Source: MGBC102946 sp022793145 (lineage in GTDB: Bacteria; Bacillota_I; Bacilli_A; RF39; UBA660). From it: a stretch of DNA of 57,845 nt. The DNA is taken from positions 1 to 57,845 of the forward strand of contig CANEDJ010000003.1 of assembly GCA_947426265.1 (NCBI GenBank), given 5' to 3'. The position numbers were made by a program, and so were the translations under genes. Shown here piece after piece: positions 25,647 through 33,580 of this stretch (its first letter is position 1; the number at the start of each line of letters is the position of its first letter). The notes under the pieces are model-generated. The model was not told the DNA's origin. It did not search any database and worked only from the letters and a program-made list of their open reading frames with translations.

Positions 25647-27140
25647 ATGGTAAGTAATTCCAAAGTTATTTATCTACAAAAAGAAGATGGAAGAAGCATT
25701 AAAGCCTATGTAGTTAGTTATTTAAAACAACAAATAACAGGAAAAACATATGTAATTGTTGCCAATCAAAATGGGCAGAATGCTAAAGGATATGAGGTAG
25801 TAGAAGGTCAAGCGGTCATTCTTTCAAAGGAAGATAGCGCAATATTCAAAGGATATAAAAGTAATCCTGATTTTTTGGATGTTACGAATGAATTTGAAGA
25901 TGGCATTGCGTTAGAATTAGTAAAAGAAGCCAAAAAAGAAGAAAAAGTTGATGTTGTTTATTATGTTTATGACAATCGTACATTAAATGCGTATAGAGCT
26001 TCTTTGTCAACAACAAATACTTTATCTGATATTCATTTTTTAAAGACTTGGGAGGGTATTAGTGAAGAGGAGATCGCTCGTATTGTGAATGAAAATCAAT
26101 ATCCTGAACCTGCTTTTGTTGTATATGACAAAAAAAATGATTTAGAGTATGGAAATGATGGCACATTAACCCCTTTAAAATGGACCGCTGTTAGTGACAT
26201 TCCTTATGAAGGAAGTATGGATGTGTATGATTTGTCTATAGAAGAGCATCCTGAAATAACTGAGCTAGCTTCTGCTTCTTCTAGTGTTGTAGAACCAGAA
26301 AGTTTTATGGAAGAACTAGACACTAGCTTTGAAGAAGATTCGGCCCATAAAGATGCAGGAACAGAGGAAAGTTCTCGGGGAGATTTTGTTGACTTTGATT
26401 ATATTATTTTTTATGTTTATGACCAAAATGTTGTTAAAAAATATAGCGCACTTCTAACAAAAGTAACAGAGGATAGCATTGAAGTAAAAGATATAAAAAC
26501 AGTTGAAGTAATTACTGGAGCAGCCAACTTGGATATAAATCAATTCTTGGCTGGAGAAGAGGTTGCTCTTGGTTCATATTTTGTAACTTATGATGATTAT
26601 AATCCAACAATTGAAAATATCAATGGAAAATTAGTTGCAGTAGCAACTTTGAGTAATGTAATTTGTAAAACTGAGGAGATGAATGTACAAGATTTTGAAG
26701 AGCAACCAGAGCCAGAAATGGAAGCTACTGAGAATTTGGCGGCAAAGAAAATTTTAGTATTTAATGGAGATATTGATGTTTATGACAATCAAACGCATTA
26801 TACTATTTGGGGATGTTTTTGTACAGTTTTATCCGAAGATCCCCTTAGTGTTATTCCAGAAAAAAATGGAATAAAAACAGTTATATATGAAGATGAGAAG
26901 TCTTCTTCGATTAATGAAGTTTGTCAAAAATACCAAGATTTATATCCAGGAATTTCAGTTTATTTGACAAGTGCAGAAATAAAAGGAAGCAATGCGATCA
27001 CAATTGATGAATATACAAGCTTTCAACCTCAATCTAAAATGGAAGAAGGAAGCTTATTAGAAAATGGAAGAAAAGTATTAACCGAAGAAGAAATGATCGC
27101 CAAAAGAGAAAAAGAGTTGGAAGACTTAAAAAAAAAGTAA
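25647..27140 (+). CDS. unknown repeat protein, strongly expressed
   Basis: A 497-residue acidic soluble protein of no family known to me, with no signal or membrane segment. It has internal repeats of a beta-rich unit: VIYLQKEDGRSIKAYVVSYL (7-26), VYYVYDNRTLNAYRASL (104-120), IFYVYDQNVVKKYSALL (254-270) and a weaker copy VFNGDIDVYDNQTHYTIW (371-388). Acidic linkers lie between units (~200-245 and ~345-362), and the C-terminus is a charged helix. GGAGGGG precedes the ATG and a perfect sigma-A promoter lies upstream. The gene ends in an A9 tract; removing one A would join it in frame to the following ORF. Confidence 0.7.
   Translation: MVSNSKVIYLQKEDGRSIKAYVVSYLKQQITGKTYVIVANQNGQNAKGYEVVEGQAVILSKEDSAIFKGYKSNPDFLDVTNEFEDGIALELVKEAKKEEKVDVVYYVYDNRTLNAYRASLSTTNTLSDIHFLKTWEGISEEEIARIVNENQYPEPAFVVYDKKNDLEYGNDGTLTPLKWTAVSDIPYEGSMDVYDLSIEEHPEITELASASSSVVEPESFMEELDTSFEEDSAHKDAGTEESSRGDFVDFDYIIFYVYDQNVVKKYSALLTKVTEDSIEVKDIKTVEVITGAANLDINQFLAGEEVALGSYFVTYDDYNPTIENINGKLVAVATLSNVICKTEEMNVQDFEEQPEPEMEATENLAAKKILVFNGDIDVYDNQTHYTIWGCFCTVLSEDPLSVIPEKNGIKTVIYEDEKSSSINEVCQKYQDLYPGISVYLTSAEIKGSNAITIDEYTSFQPQSKMEEGSLLENGRKVLTEEEMIAKREKELEDLKKK
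27128..27136 (+). repeat. A9 homopolymer at the gene junction
   Basis: Nine consecutive A four bases before the stop codon of the 25647 gene. A one-base loss, or a +1 shift in the transcript, moves translation into the frame of the next ORF, which is open from 27137 onward. This is a possible slippage or phase-variation site. Confidence 0.6.
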
Positions 27141-27163
27141 TAAGCACTGGTAAAAATACACCA

Positions 27164-27520
27164 GTGACGGAAGAATTTTTGAGCGTTTGTCCAAACGATT
27201 TAGAGTTTGCAAGTTATTTAAGAATGCTAGAAAGTGCTGGCGTTACCAAAGAGCATATGAAAGCAACAGGACTTCTAGAACAAATTGAAGAACGAAAAAA
27301 AGAAGCTCAAAAGAATAGGGTGCTATCAATTGCTTTTAAAAATTGTTTGCAAGTTAATGCAGCAAATCTAGAAATGCTAAAACAAATTGAGAAGTTTGAA
27401 AATTTAGGATTGAAACCAGAAGAAATCATAGCTACTTTGGGTATTCCAGATGTTGTTTTAGCACAATTACAGTTAGGTCCTTTTGACCTTAATGAGGGTA
27501 AAGAAGAAAGGAAAAAGTAA
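27164..27520 (+). CDS. unknown helical protein, possibly the C-terminal part of the preceding gene
   Basis: 118 residues from a GTG at 27164; the frame is open back to 27137. It is fully helical by composition with two similar helix-turn units: FASYLRMLESAGVTKEHMKATGLLEQ and LEMLKQIEKFENLGLKPEEIIATLGIP. The GTG lacks a ribosome site and lies within a CACTGG / CCAGTG inverted repeat. It may therefore be made only as a fusion to the 497-residue protein through slippage at the A9 tract, or by coupled re-initiation. No family recognised. Confidence 0.5.
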   Translation: MTEEFLSVCPNDLEFASYLRMLESAGVTKEHMKATGLLEQIEERKKEAQKNRVLSIAFKNCLQVNAANLEMLKQIEKFENLGLKPEEIIATLGIPDVVLAQLQLGPFDLNEGKEERKK

Positions 27521-27562
27521 TATGATATCGCTTTTTTCTTTATTTTTACTGAGGAGAGTCAT

Positions 27563-27922
27563 ATGAAACAAATGAAGCAAGAAGCCTTAAATCATTATAC
27601 TAAGATTATTGAAGAAATGGATAAATTAAACATGACGAAAGAAGAACAAATTGAGTATTTAAAATCCCGATTATTATATTTAGAATATAAATCGATGAGA
27701 AAAAATAAGATTGAGAAATTGTTATTTTTGGGCTTTTTTTTCGTTTTAATTGGTTTTTATTTGATTTCTATAAAACTTTATTTACTAGGTTTTCTTTGTA
27801 TGTTACTTCCAGGAATTTATATATCGTATAAAATTATTACTTTTGCAGAAGAAAATAGTGAGAATATGAAAGAGAGTGAAAGAAAAAAATTAGTGTCTCT
27901 TTTGAATTCTAATTTAGAATAG
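27563..27922 (+). CDS. hypothetical membrane protein, two helices
   Basis: A 119-residue protein with a charged N-terminal helical half (MTKEEQIEYLKSRLLYLEYK), a hairpin of two membrane helices (IEKLLFLGFFFVLIGFYLI, LYLLGFLCMLLPGIYISY) and a short Lys/Glu tail. No family recognised. GAGGAGAG precedes the ATG and the gene ends on a strong terminator. It may form a unit with the two ORFs upstream from the 25582 promoter, as no terminator lies between them. Confidence 0.65.
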   Translation: MKQMKQEALNHYTKIIEEMDKLNMTKEEQIEYLKSRLLYLEYKSMRKNKIEKLLFLGFFFVLIGFYLISIKLYLLGFLCMLLPGIYISYKIITFAEENSENMKESERKKLVSLLNSNLE

Positions 27923-27941
27923 GAAAGTTCCTATTTTTTCT
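27918..27941 (+). terminator. terminator of the 25647-27922 unit
   Basis: AATAGGAA / TTCCTATT around AG with TTTT tail, overlapping the stop codon. Confidence 0.85.
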
Positions 27942-27987
27942 TTTGTTTTTATTTTATTTATGATAAAATTAAAAAAGGTGATGATAA

Positions 27988-28410
27988 ATGGAACAAATGA
28001 CTAGAAGTGAGCTTCGTGTAAAAATTATGACAATTTTGTATCAAATTAATATTTATGCAAAGAATAAGATTGACTATCAAGTAGAACATGTTATCAAAGA
28101 AGTTTTAGAAGTAGAAAATGAATTTGTAAAAGATGTTGTTTATGGAGTTATTACTTATCAGAATGAAATTGATGCAATTGCAAATCGCTATTTAAATAAT
28201 TGGACAATAGATCGTTTAGGAAATACAGATCAAGCAATTTTGAGAATTGGAATTTATGAACTTTTATATACTTCAACTCCAGAAATTGTAGCAATTAATG
28301 AAGCGATTGAACTGGCAAAATCTTATAGTGATGATGAAGTTCGCAAAATGATTAATGCAGTATTAGACAATGTTTATCATGATAAGGAGAACAAGAATGA
28401 ATCAAGATAA
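27988..28410 (+). CDS. nusB: transcription antitermination factor NusB
   Basis: A 140-residue helical RNA-binding protein that with NusE (S10) binds boxA RNA in rRNA leaders. It begins MTRSELRVKIMTILYQIN, the usual NusB N-terminus, and has the conserved IDRLGNTDQAILRIGIYELLY and VAINEAIELAKSYS segments. AAGGTGATG precedes the ATG. It overlaps xseA by 14 bp; nusB-xseA-xseB is a common Bacillota order. Confidence 0.95.
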   Translation: MEQMTRSELRVKIMTILYQINIYAKNKIDYQVEHVIKEVLEVENEFVKDVVYGVITYQNEIDAIANRYLNNWTIDRLGNTDQAILRIGIYELLYTSTPEIVAINEAIELAKSYSDDEVRKMINAVLDNVYHDKENKNESR

Positions 28411-29662
28411 GTATTTAACAGTTAGTGCTGTAACAAAATACTTAAAATTTAAGTTTGATACAGATGAACATTTAAGAACGGTTTTTTTAAAAGGAGAAAT
28501 TTCTAATTTTAAAGCTCATACAACTGGTCATTTTTATTTTTCTTTAAAGGATGAAGGAAGCAAAATTAATGCTATTATGTTTAGTGCAAATGCTAAAAAA
28601 TTAAGTTTTGTTCCTGCTGAAGGAATGAAAGTTTTGGCCACTGGAAGGATCAGTGTTTATGAAGCAACAGGAGGATATCAGATTTATGTAGAGCAAATGG
28701 AACAGGATGGATTAGGGAACTTATATGTTGCTTTTGAAAAACTAAAACAAGATTTAGCAAAAGAGGGGTTGTTTGATCCAGCACATAAAAAGTCAATTCC
28801 TAAAATACCAACTCGAATAGGGATTGTGACAGCTCCGACTGGTGCGGCAATTAAAGATATATTATCAACAATTAAAAGGAGATTTCCAATTTGTGAGACA
28901 ATTCTTTTTCCAGCACTTGTTCAAGGAGAAAATGCAGCTAGTGATATTGCTGCTAAAATAGATATGGCATCTCACTATGAGCTGGATACTTTGATTATTG
29001 GAAGAGGAGGAGGCTCTATTGAAGACTTATGGCCGTTTAATGAAGAAATCGTTGCTAGAGCTATCTATTATTCTCCAATACCTATTATTAGTGCCGTAGG
29101 ACATGAAATTGATTTTACAATCAGTGATTTTGTTTCAGATTTAAGAGCGCCTACTCCAACAGGTGCTGCAGAAATAGCAGTTCCAAATATGATTGATTTA
29201 TTAAATCATCTAGAACAATTAAAAATTCGTTTGAAAGAAAGTATTTTAAAAAAAATAAATTATAATAGTCTATATTTAGATAGTTTAAAAAATTCTTTTG
29301 TGTTAAAAACACCAATGGTAATGTATGAAAATAAAAAGCAAAAATTGGATCTTATACAATCTAAGCTAAGTTCTTTGGTAATACATCAATTAGAAATATC
29401 AAAAAAAAATTTGGAATACATTAAGAATAATCACATTTTATTAAAACCGCAAACGATCTATGAACCTTACCAAAAAAACTTAGACCAAATAATAGAAAAA
29501 TTAGAGTTGCTTAATCCACTCAGTGTTTTAAAAAGAGGATATACATTAACATATCAAAATGGTCATTTGATAAAAAGTGTTTCTGATATTAAGGAAGAAC
29601 CATTAGAATTAAAATTCCAAGATGGAATAGTAACTGTAAAAAAAGTAAAAGTGGAGGAATAA
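28397..29662 (+). CDS. xseA: exodeoxyribonuclease VII large subunit
   Basis: A 421-residue catalytic subunit. The N-terminal OB fold is LKGEISNFKAHTTGHFYFSL, the nuclease core has IGIVTAPTGAAIKDILSTI, IIGRGGGSIEDLWPFN and SAVGHEIDFTISDFVSDLRAPTP, and a long coiled coil leads to the C-terminal LKRGYTLTY strand. The start at 28397 is set by AAGGAGAA and the MNQDKYLTVSAVTKYLK N-terminus. It is followed immediately by xseB. Confidence 0.95.
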   Translation: MNQDKYLTVSAVTKYLKFKFDTDEHLRTVFLKGEISNFKAHTTGHFYFSLKDEGSKINAIMFSANAKKLSFVPAEGMKVLATGRISVYEATGGYQIYVEQMEQDGLGNLYVAFEKLKQDLAKEGLFDPAHKKSIPKIPTRIGIVTAPTGAAIKDILSTIKRRFPICETILFPALVQGENAASDIAAKIDMASHYELDTLIIGRGGGSIEDLWPFNEEIVARAIYYSPIPIISAVGHEIDFTISDFVSDLRAPTPTGAAEIAVPNMIDLLNHLEQLKIRLKESILKKINYNSLYLDSLKNSFVLKTPMVMYENKKQKLDLIQSKLSSLVIHQLEISKKNLEYIKNNHILLKPQTIYEPYQKNLDQIIEKLELLNPLSVLKRGYTLTYQNGHLIKSVSDIKEEPLELKFQDGIVTVKKVKVEE

Positions 29663-29663
29663 T

Positions 29664-29888
29664 ATGGCAGAGAAAGAAAAAAAATTTGAAGAAAAAATCA
29701 AAGAGTTGGAGACAATTATTAGTGAACTTGAAAACGGAAATACTGATTTAGAGGATTCTATCAATAAATATACTAAAGCAATGAAACTTGTAAAAGAATG
29801 TGATGAGAAATTAAAATCTATTGAAGAACAAGTAAATAAGATTGTTTTAGAAAATGGAGAATTAGAAACTTTTGAAATAGAATCTTAG
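29664..29888 (+). CDS. xseB: exodeoxyribonuclease VII small subunit
   Basis: 74 residues, with the XseB pattern FEEKIKELETIISELENG, LEDSINKYTKAMKLV and CDEKLKSIEEQVNKI: a two-helix hairpin that binds the XseA coiled coil. GGAGGA lies at the end of xseA and only one base separates the genes. A terminator follows. Confidence 0.93.
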   Translation: MAEKEKKFEEKIKELETIISELENGNTDLEDSINKYTKAMKLVKECDEKLKSIEEQVNKIVLENGELETFEIES

Positions 29889-29895
29889 TTGTTTA

Positions 29896-29920
29896 AAAAT
29901 ACCATTTTGGTATTTTTTTG
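29896..29920 (+). terminator. terminator of nusB-xseA-xseB
   Basis: AAATACCA / TGGTATTT with TTTT after it. Confidence 0.85.
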
Positions 29921-29923
29921 TAT

Positions 29924-29952
29924 TCATATTTGAATTCATTTTCTTCATAATA
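29924..29952 (+). promoter_or_regulatory. sigma-F/G-like promoter for spoIVB
   Basis: TCATA, 17-bp spacer, CATAATA. The -10 is an exact fit to the forespore sigma-G consensus CATXHTA and the -35 matches 4 of 5 of GHATR. In Bacillus subtilis spoIVB is transcribed by sigma-F and sigma-G. Confidence 0.5.
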
Positions 29953-29987
29953 AAAATGTAGTCTGTAGAACGAAGGAGAGATTTCAA

Positions 29988-30986
29988 ATGTTTTTTAAAA
30001 AATTTAAAAAATCATTCCTTTTACTTCTTCTTTCATTATTTATCATACCAATAAACGCTTTTGCTTATTCAGATTATTTAATAGCTGGGGGAGAAAACAT
30101 TGGAATAGAAATCCATTCCAAAGGTGTGATGGTTGTAGGCTTATATCAAGTAGAAAATAAATATCCAGCAACAGAAGCAGGGCTAAAAGTAGGAGATATT
30201 ATAACAACAATCGAAGGGGAAAATGTTTCATCTGTAGAAGACATGGTAAAGAAAATAAGTTCGAATAAAAAAGATGGAACTATTCAAATTGGCTATTCAA
30301 GAGAAAATGAACAAAAAGAAACGAACTTAAAATTATACAAAGATGAAACAGGTGTATATAAGACTGGTCTTTATGTTAAAGATAGTATTACTGGGATTGG
30401 TACATTAACTTTCATTGATCCATCAAATAAGATATTTGGTGCCTTGGGCCATGAAATTATTGAAAAATCAACAGGCAGAGTTTTAGAGATTAAAGATGGA
30501 AAAATATTTGAGTCTAATGTTACTAGTATTACACCAAGTAAAGATGGCGTCCCTGGAGAAAAAAATGCAGAATTCCATTATGAGAAAGTCAATGGTACAA
30601 TTAGCGAAAATACAACACAAGGTATTTTTGGAACTTATACAGGAGAAATAGATGGAAAAACAAAATATAAAGTTTCAAAACCAGATGAGATAAAAAAAGG
30701 AACTGCGAAAATATTGACAGTGCTTGAAGATAAAACAATTAAAGAGTATACGATATCTATTACCAAGATTGATAAAAACACAAAGCAGAAAACTAAAAAT
30801 ATAGTATTTGAAATTACAGATCAAGAGTTGTTGCAAAAAACAGGCGGTATTGTGCAAGGAATGAGTGGTTCTCCAATTATTCAAGGTGATTCTATTATTG
30901 GTGCTGTGACACATGTTGTGATTGACAATCCTCAAAAAGGGTATGGTATTTTTATTACGAATATGTTAGAGGAAGCAGAAGATTAA
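29988..30986 (+). CDS. spoIVB: SpoIVB peptidase (S55 family)
   Basis: A 332-residue forespore-secreted serine protease that signals to the mother cell, triggering processing of pro-sigma-K. It has an N-terminal membrane/signal segment (FLLLLLSLFIIPINAFA), a PDZ domain (~residues 45-115, EAGLKVGDIITTIEG) and the S55 catalytic domain with His in FGALGHEIIEK (~155) and Ser in VQGMSGSPIIQG (~293), followed by GAVTHVVIDNPQKGYGIFI. GAAGGAGAG precedes the ATG. It is shorter than the Bacillus enzyme but keeps all catalytic segments. recN and spo0A, its usual neighbours, are absent. Confidence 0.93.
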   Translation: MFFKKFKKSFLLLLLSLFIIPINAFAYSDYLIAGGENIGIEIHSKGVMVVGLYQVENKYPATEAGLKVGDIITTIEGENVSSVEDMVKKISSNKKDGTIQIGYSRENEQKETNLKLYKDETGVYKTGLYVKDSITGIGTLTFIDPSNKIFGALGHEIIEKSTGRVLEIKDGKIFESNVTSITPSKDGVPGEKNAEFHYEKVNGTISENTTQGIFGTYTGEIDGKTKYKVSKPDEIKKGTAKILTVLEDKTIKEYTISITKIDKNTKQKTKNIVFEITDQELLQKTGGIVQGMSGSPIIQGDSIIGAVTHVVIDNPQKGYGIFITNMLEEAED

Positions 30987-31013
30987 GAAGCAAGCTAGCT
31001 TGACTTCTTTTTA
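30986..31013 (+). terminator. terminator of spoIVB
   Basis: Stem GAAG-CAAGC / GCTTG-CTTC with a one-base bulge, then TTTTTA. Confidence 0.75.
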
Positions 31014-31014
31014 C

Positions 31015-31043
31015 TTGAGAAAAAATAAGATCTATATTATAAT
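31015..31043 (+). promoter_or_regulatory. sigma-A promoter of mscL
   Basis: TTGAGA, 17-bp spacer, TATAAT. Confidence 0.7.
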
Positions 31044-31065
31044 ATTACCCAGGAAGTGAATGTTT

Positions 31066-31467
31066 ATGTTAAAAGAATTTAAAGAATTTATTTCGAGAGG
31101 TAATGTCCTTGATATGGCAATAGGTGTTATTATTGGAGGTGCTTTTGGCAAAATTGTAACATCTGTTGTAAATGATTTATTAATGCCTTTAATTGGTATT
31201 GTATTAGGTGGTTTGGATTTCTCTAATTTATCATTTAAAATTGGTTCTGCAGAAATTTTATATGGATCATTTATTCAAAATGTAGTAGATTTCTTAATTG
31301 TGGCAGCTTGTATTTTTATTCTTATGAAAATTATCAATAAGTTAACTCACAAAGAAAAGAAAAAAGAAGAGAAAAAGGTTCCAGCTAAAGCAGATGACAT
31401 AGTATTGCTAGAAGAAATTAGAGATTTATTAAAAGAAGCAAAGAAGACAAAAAAAGCAGCGAAATAA
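31066..31467 (+). CDS. mscL: large-conductance mechanosensitive channel
   Basis: A 133-residue pentameric osmotic safety valve. It has the N-terminal amphipathic helix (MLKEFKEFISRGNVLDMAIGV), TM1 with GVIIGGAFGKIVTSVVNDLLMP (the gate), a short periplasmic-type loop, TM2 and a Lys/Glu-rich cytoplasmic bundle. AGGAAGTG is seven bases before ATG 31066; the ATG at 31060 is too close to it. It is monocistronic with its own promoter and terminator. Confidence 0.95.
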   Translation: MLKEFKEFISRGNVLDMAIGVIIGGAFGKIVTSVVNDLLMPLIGIVLGGLDFSNLSFKIGSAEILYGSFIQNVVDFLIVAACIFILMKIINKLTHKEKKKEEKKVPAKADDIVLLEEIRDLLKEAKKTKKAAK

Positions 31468-31480
31468 TCGCTGTTTTTTA
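31457..31480 (+). terminator. terminator of mscL
   Basis: CAGCGA / TCGCTG around AATAA with TTTTTT. It overlaps the stop codon of the small minus-strand gene that follows. Confidence 0.8.
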
Positions 31481-31597
31481 TATAAATAATAAAGAAGAAA
31501 TATACATTGCTATTGTAGCAATTAATAAAAGGATAACTCCAATTTTTTTAAAATTAATGTTTACTTGTTTTCTTGATTTATTCTTTTCTTTAGCCAT
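31478..31597 (-). CDS. small single-pass membrane protein, 39 residues
   Basis: Starts MAKEKNKSRKQVNINFKK, then one membrane helix IGVILLLIATIAMYISSLL and a three-residue tail. AGGTGAT lies seven bases before the ATG, and the layout (Lys-rich head, single helix) is like the DUF4044-type small proteins of lactobacilli, so I treat it as a real gene although it is very short. It lies between mscL and spoIIM on the opposite strand. The function is unknown. Confidence 0.6.
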   Translation of the reverse strand: MAKEKNKSRKQVNINFKKIGVILLLIATIAMYISSLLFI

Positions 31598-31642
31598 GAA
31601 ATCACCTCATATAAGTATTATAATATAATTTTTTGTTTTTTG

Positions 31643-31670
31643 GAATATCTTTTTTTTGCTTTCATATGCT
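31643..31670 (+). promoter_or_regulatory. sigma-E-like promoter for spoIIM
   Basis: GAATATC (6 of 7 to KMATATT), 13-bp spacer, CATATGCT (6 of 8 to CATACAMT). spoIIM is a mother-cell sigma-E gene in Bacillus subtilis, so the type fits. Confidence 0.45.
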
Positions 31671-31687
31671 TAAGTGAGGTGGAATTG

Positions 31688-32317
31688 ATGAAGAAAGAAA
31701 TGGACAAGTTAAAAAGTAAAATTAGAACAAGCAAAAAATTCACCATATTTTTAGTTGTATTATTATTAGTTGGAGTAGTAGCTGGGACTTTATTTATTAC
31801 AATTTTATCTTCGACAGACAAATCTTTAGTCAAAGAGTACATGAATTCTTATATGTCAAGTATAGAAAAAGATAAAATCAATTATTTAGCGCTTTTTTGT
31901 AATTCTTTTTTGAAAGAATTCTTAATTGCTAGTGTGATTTGGTTACTTGGAATTTCCATTGTTGGTATACCTGCAATTTTATTTTTATTTTTTAAAGAAG
32001 CTTTTGTATTGGGCTTCTCAATAGGAAGTTTGTTGTTTGTTTATAAGGGAAAAGGATTGCTTTATGCATTATTTTATATTTTTCCTTGTCAAATTTTAAA
32101 TATTATTGCATATGGTATTTTATTAATGTATGCTCTTTCTGTTTCTATGAAGATGATTGAAGCAGTATTTAGACATAAAACAATAGATTTTAAAACGATT
32201 ATGGGAAAATATTCAAAAGTATTAGGAATTGTATTGATTTTATTCCTTGTAAGTTCATTGTTGGAAACTTTTTTACTACCAAACATTTTAAAGTGGTTAT
32301 TATCAATTATTAAATAA
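31688..32317 (+). CDS. spoIIM: stage II sporulation protein M
   Basis: A 209-residue membrane protein with about five helices, part of the SpoIID-SpoIIM-SpoIIP machine that drives engulfment. SpoIIM-family features are a charged N-terminus and first helix, then an extracytoplasmic loop (LVKEYMNSYMSS), ASVIWLLGISIVGIPAILF, FKEAFVLGFSIGSLL and FPCQILNIIAYGIL. GAGGTGG is five bases before ATG 31688; the earlier in-frame TTG has no ribosome site. The partners spoIID and spoIIP are not in the window. Confidence 0.85.
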   Translation: MKKEMDKLKSKIRTSKKFTIFLVVLLLVGVVAGTLFITILSSTDKSLVKEYMNSYMSSIEKDKINYLALFCNSFLKEFLIASVIWLLGISIVGIPAILFLFFKEAFVLGFSIGSLLFVYKGKGLLYALFYIFPCQILNIIAYGILLMYALSVSMKMIEAVFRHKTIDFKTIMGKYSKVLGIVLILFLVSSLLETFLLPNILKWLLSIIK

Positions 32318-32338
32318 GTAGTAAAAGAAAAAAAATAA

Positions 32339-32347
32339 TGATATAAT
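32339..32347 (+). promoter_or_regulatory. extended -10 promoter for mnmA
   Basis: TGATATAAT, seven bases before the GGTGAG ribosome site. Confidence 0.5.
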
Positions 32348-32363
32348 ATGATTGGTGAGTTTT

Positions 32364-33473
32364 ATGAAGAAAGTAGTCATTGGAATGAGTGGTGGAGTAG
32401 ATAGTAGTGTAGCCGCAATTTTATTAAAGCAACAAGGTTATGAAGTGATTGGTTTATTTATGAGAAATTGGGATGCGGCTTTAAATAATGATATTTTAGG
32501 GAACCCAACATTAGAAGAAAATATTTGCCCTCAGGAACAAGACTATAATGATGCATTAAAAGTGTGTGAGCAAATTGGAATTCCATTACACCGCATTGAT
32601 TTTGTAAAAGAATATTGGGAATATGTATTTACTTATTTTTTGGAAGAATTAAAACAAGGGAGAACGCCAAATCCAGACATTATGTGTAATAAATATATTA
32701 AGTTTGATATGTTTGTGCAAGAAGCTGAAAAATTGGGTGCTGATTATATTGCGACTGGTCATTATGCTAGAATTTTAGATGGGAAACTAATGAAAGCAGT
32801 TGACCATAATAAAGACCAGACATACTTTTTGTCTCAACTATCTAAAAAGCAGCTTTCAAATGTTTTGTTTCCAATCGGAGAATTGGAAAAAAGAGAGGTT
32901 CGCAAGATTGCTGATGAATTTGGATTAATAACTGCTGCCAAAAAGGATTCTACAGGAATATGTTTCATTGGTGAACGTAATTTTACTAAGTTCCTAGAAA
33001 ATTATTTACCAAATATTCCAGGAGATATTATAGATATTGAAACAAATACAGTAATAGGAAAACATATCGGATTAATGTATTATACAATTGGACAGCGGAA
33101 AGGGCTTAATTTAGGTGGAAATCATGATAGAGTGTTTGTAGTTGGAAAAGATTTATCAAAAAAGGTTTTGTATGTGGCACATGGAGATGATAATTCATAT
33201 CTTTTTAGTGATAGCGCTATTATAGATACTATTAATTGGATTAGTGATGAAAAACCAAAGAATTGTTTGGCAAAATTTCGATATCGGCAAAATGATAATC
33301 CTGTAGAAATGGAATACCTTGATGATAATCATATTTTAGTTAAATATCCACAAGGAGTAAAAGCAGTAACTCCAGGGCAAGCGTGTGTCTTTTATGCCGA
33401 AAATGGAGAATGCCTTGGTGGTGGATTAATTAAGGAAATAAGAAAAGAAGGGGAGAAACTTTGGTATTTATAA
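32364..33473 (+). CDS. mnmA: tRNA-specific 2-thiouridylase MnmA
   Basis: A 370-residue enzyme that thiolates U34 of Glu, Gln and Lys tRNAs. The PP-loop GMSGGVDSSV starts at residue ~7; catalytic cysteines are in NPDIMCNKYIKF and TGICFIGERNF. A central IGQRKGLNLGG segment and a C-terminal beta-barrel (TPGQACVFY, CLGGGLI) complete it. GGTGAG is four bases before ATG 32364; a TTG 12 bases upstream overlaps that site. The sulfur-donor desulfurase that often accompanies mnmA is not adjacent. Confidence 0.95.
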   Translation: MKKVVIGMSGGVDSSVAAILLKQQGYEVIGLFMRNWDAALNNDILGNPTLEENICPQEQDYNDALKVCEQIGIPLHRIDFVKEYWEYVFTYFLEELKQGRTPNPDIMCNKYIKFDMFVQEAEKLGADYIATGHYARILDGKLMKAVDHNKDQTYFLSQLSKKQLSNVLFPIGELEKREVRKIADEFGLITAAKKDSTGICFIGERNFTKFLENYLPNIPGDIIDIETNTVIGKHIGLMYYTIGQRKGLNLGGNHDRVFVVGKDLSKKVLYVAHGDDNSYLFSDSAIIDTINWISDEKPKNCLAKFRYRQNDNPVEMEYLDDNHILVKYPQGVKAVTPGQACVFYAENGECLGGGLIKEIRKEGEKLWYL

Positions 33474-33514
33474 AGTAGGGGAGGAGATTGTCACTTTCTC
33501 TACTCTTTTTTTGT
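33473..33514 (+). terminator. terminator of mnmA
   Basis: AGTAG / CTACT stem extended by G-T pairs, followed by CTTTTTTT. Confidence 0.6.
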
Positions 33515-33534
33515 TCTATACTTTTTGTTTACAC

Positions 33535-33562
33535 TTGACATTTGACATAAAAGTGATAGAAT
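33535..33562 (+). promoter_or_regulatory. sigma-A promoter of the 33581 regulator
   Basis: TTGACA, 16-bp spacer, TAGAAT. A second TTGACA follows at 33542 in a direct repeat TTGACATTTGACAT, which could also be an operator. Confidence 0.65.
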
Positions 33563-33580
33563 GATAATAGGAGGGTTGAT

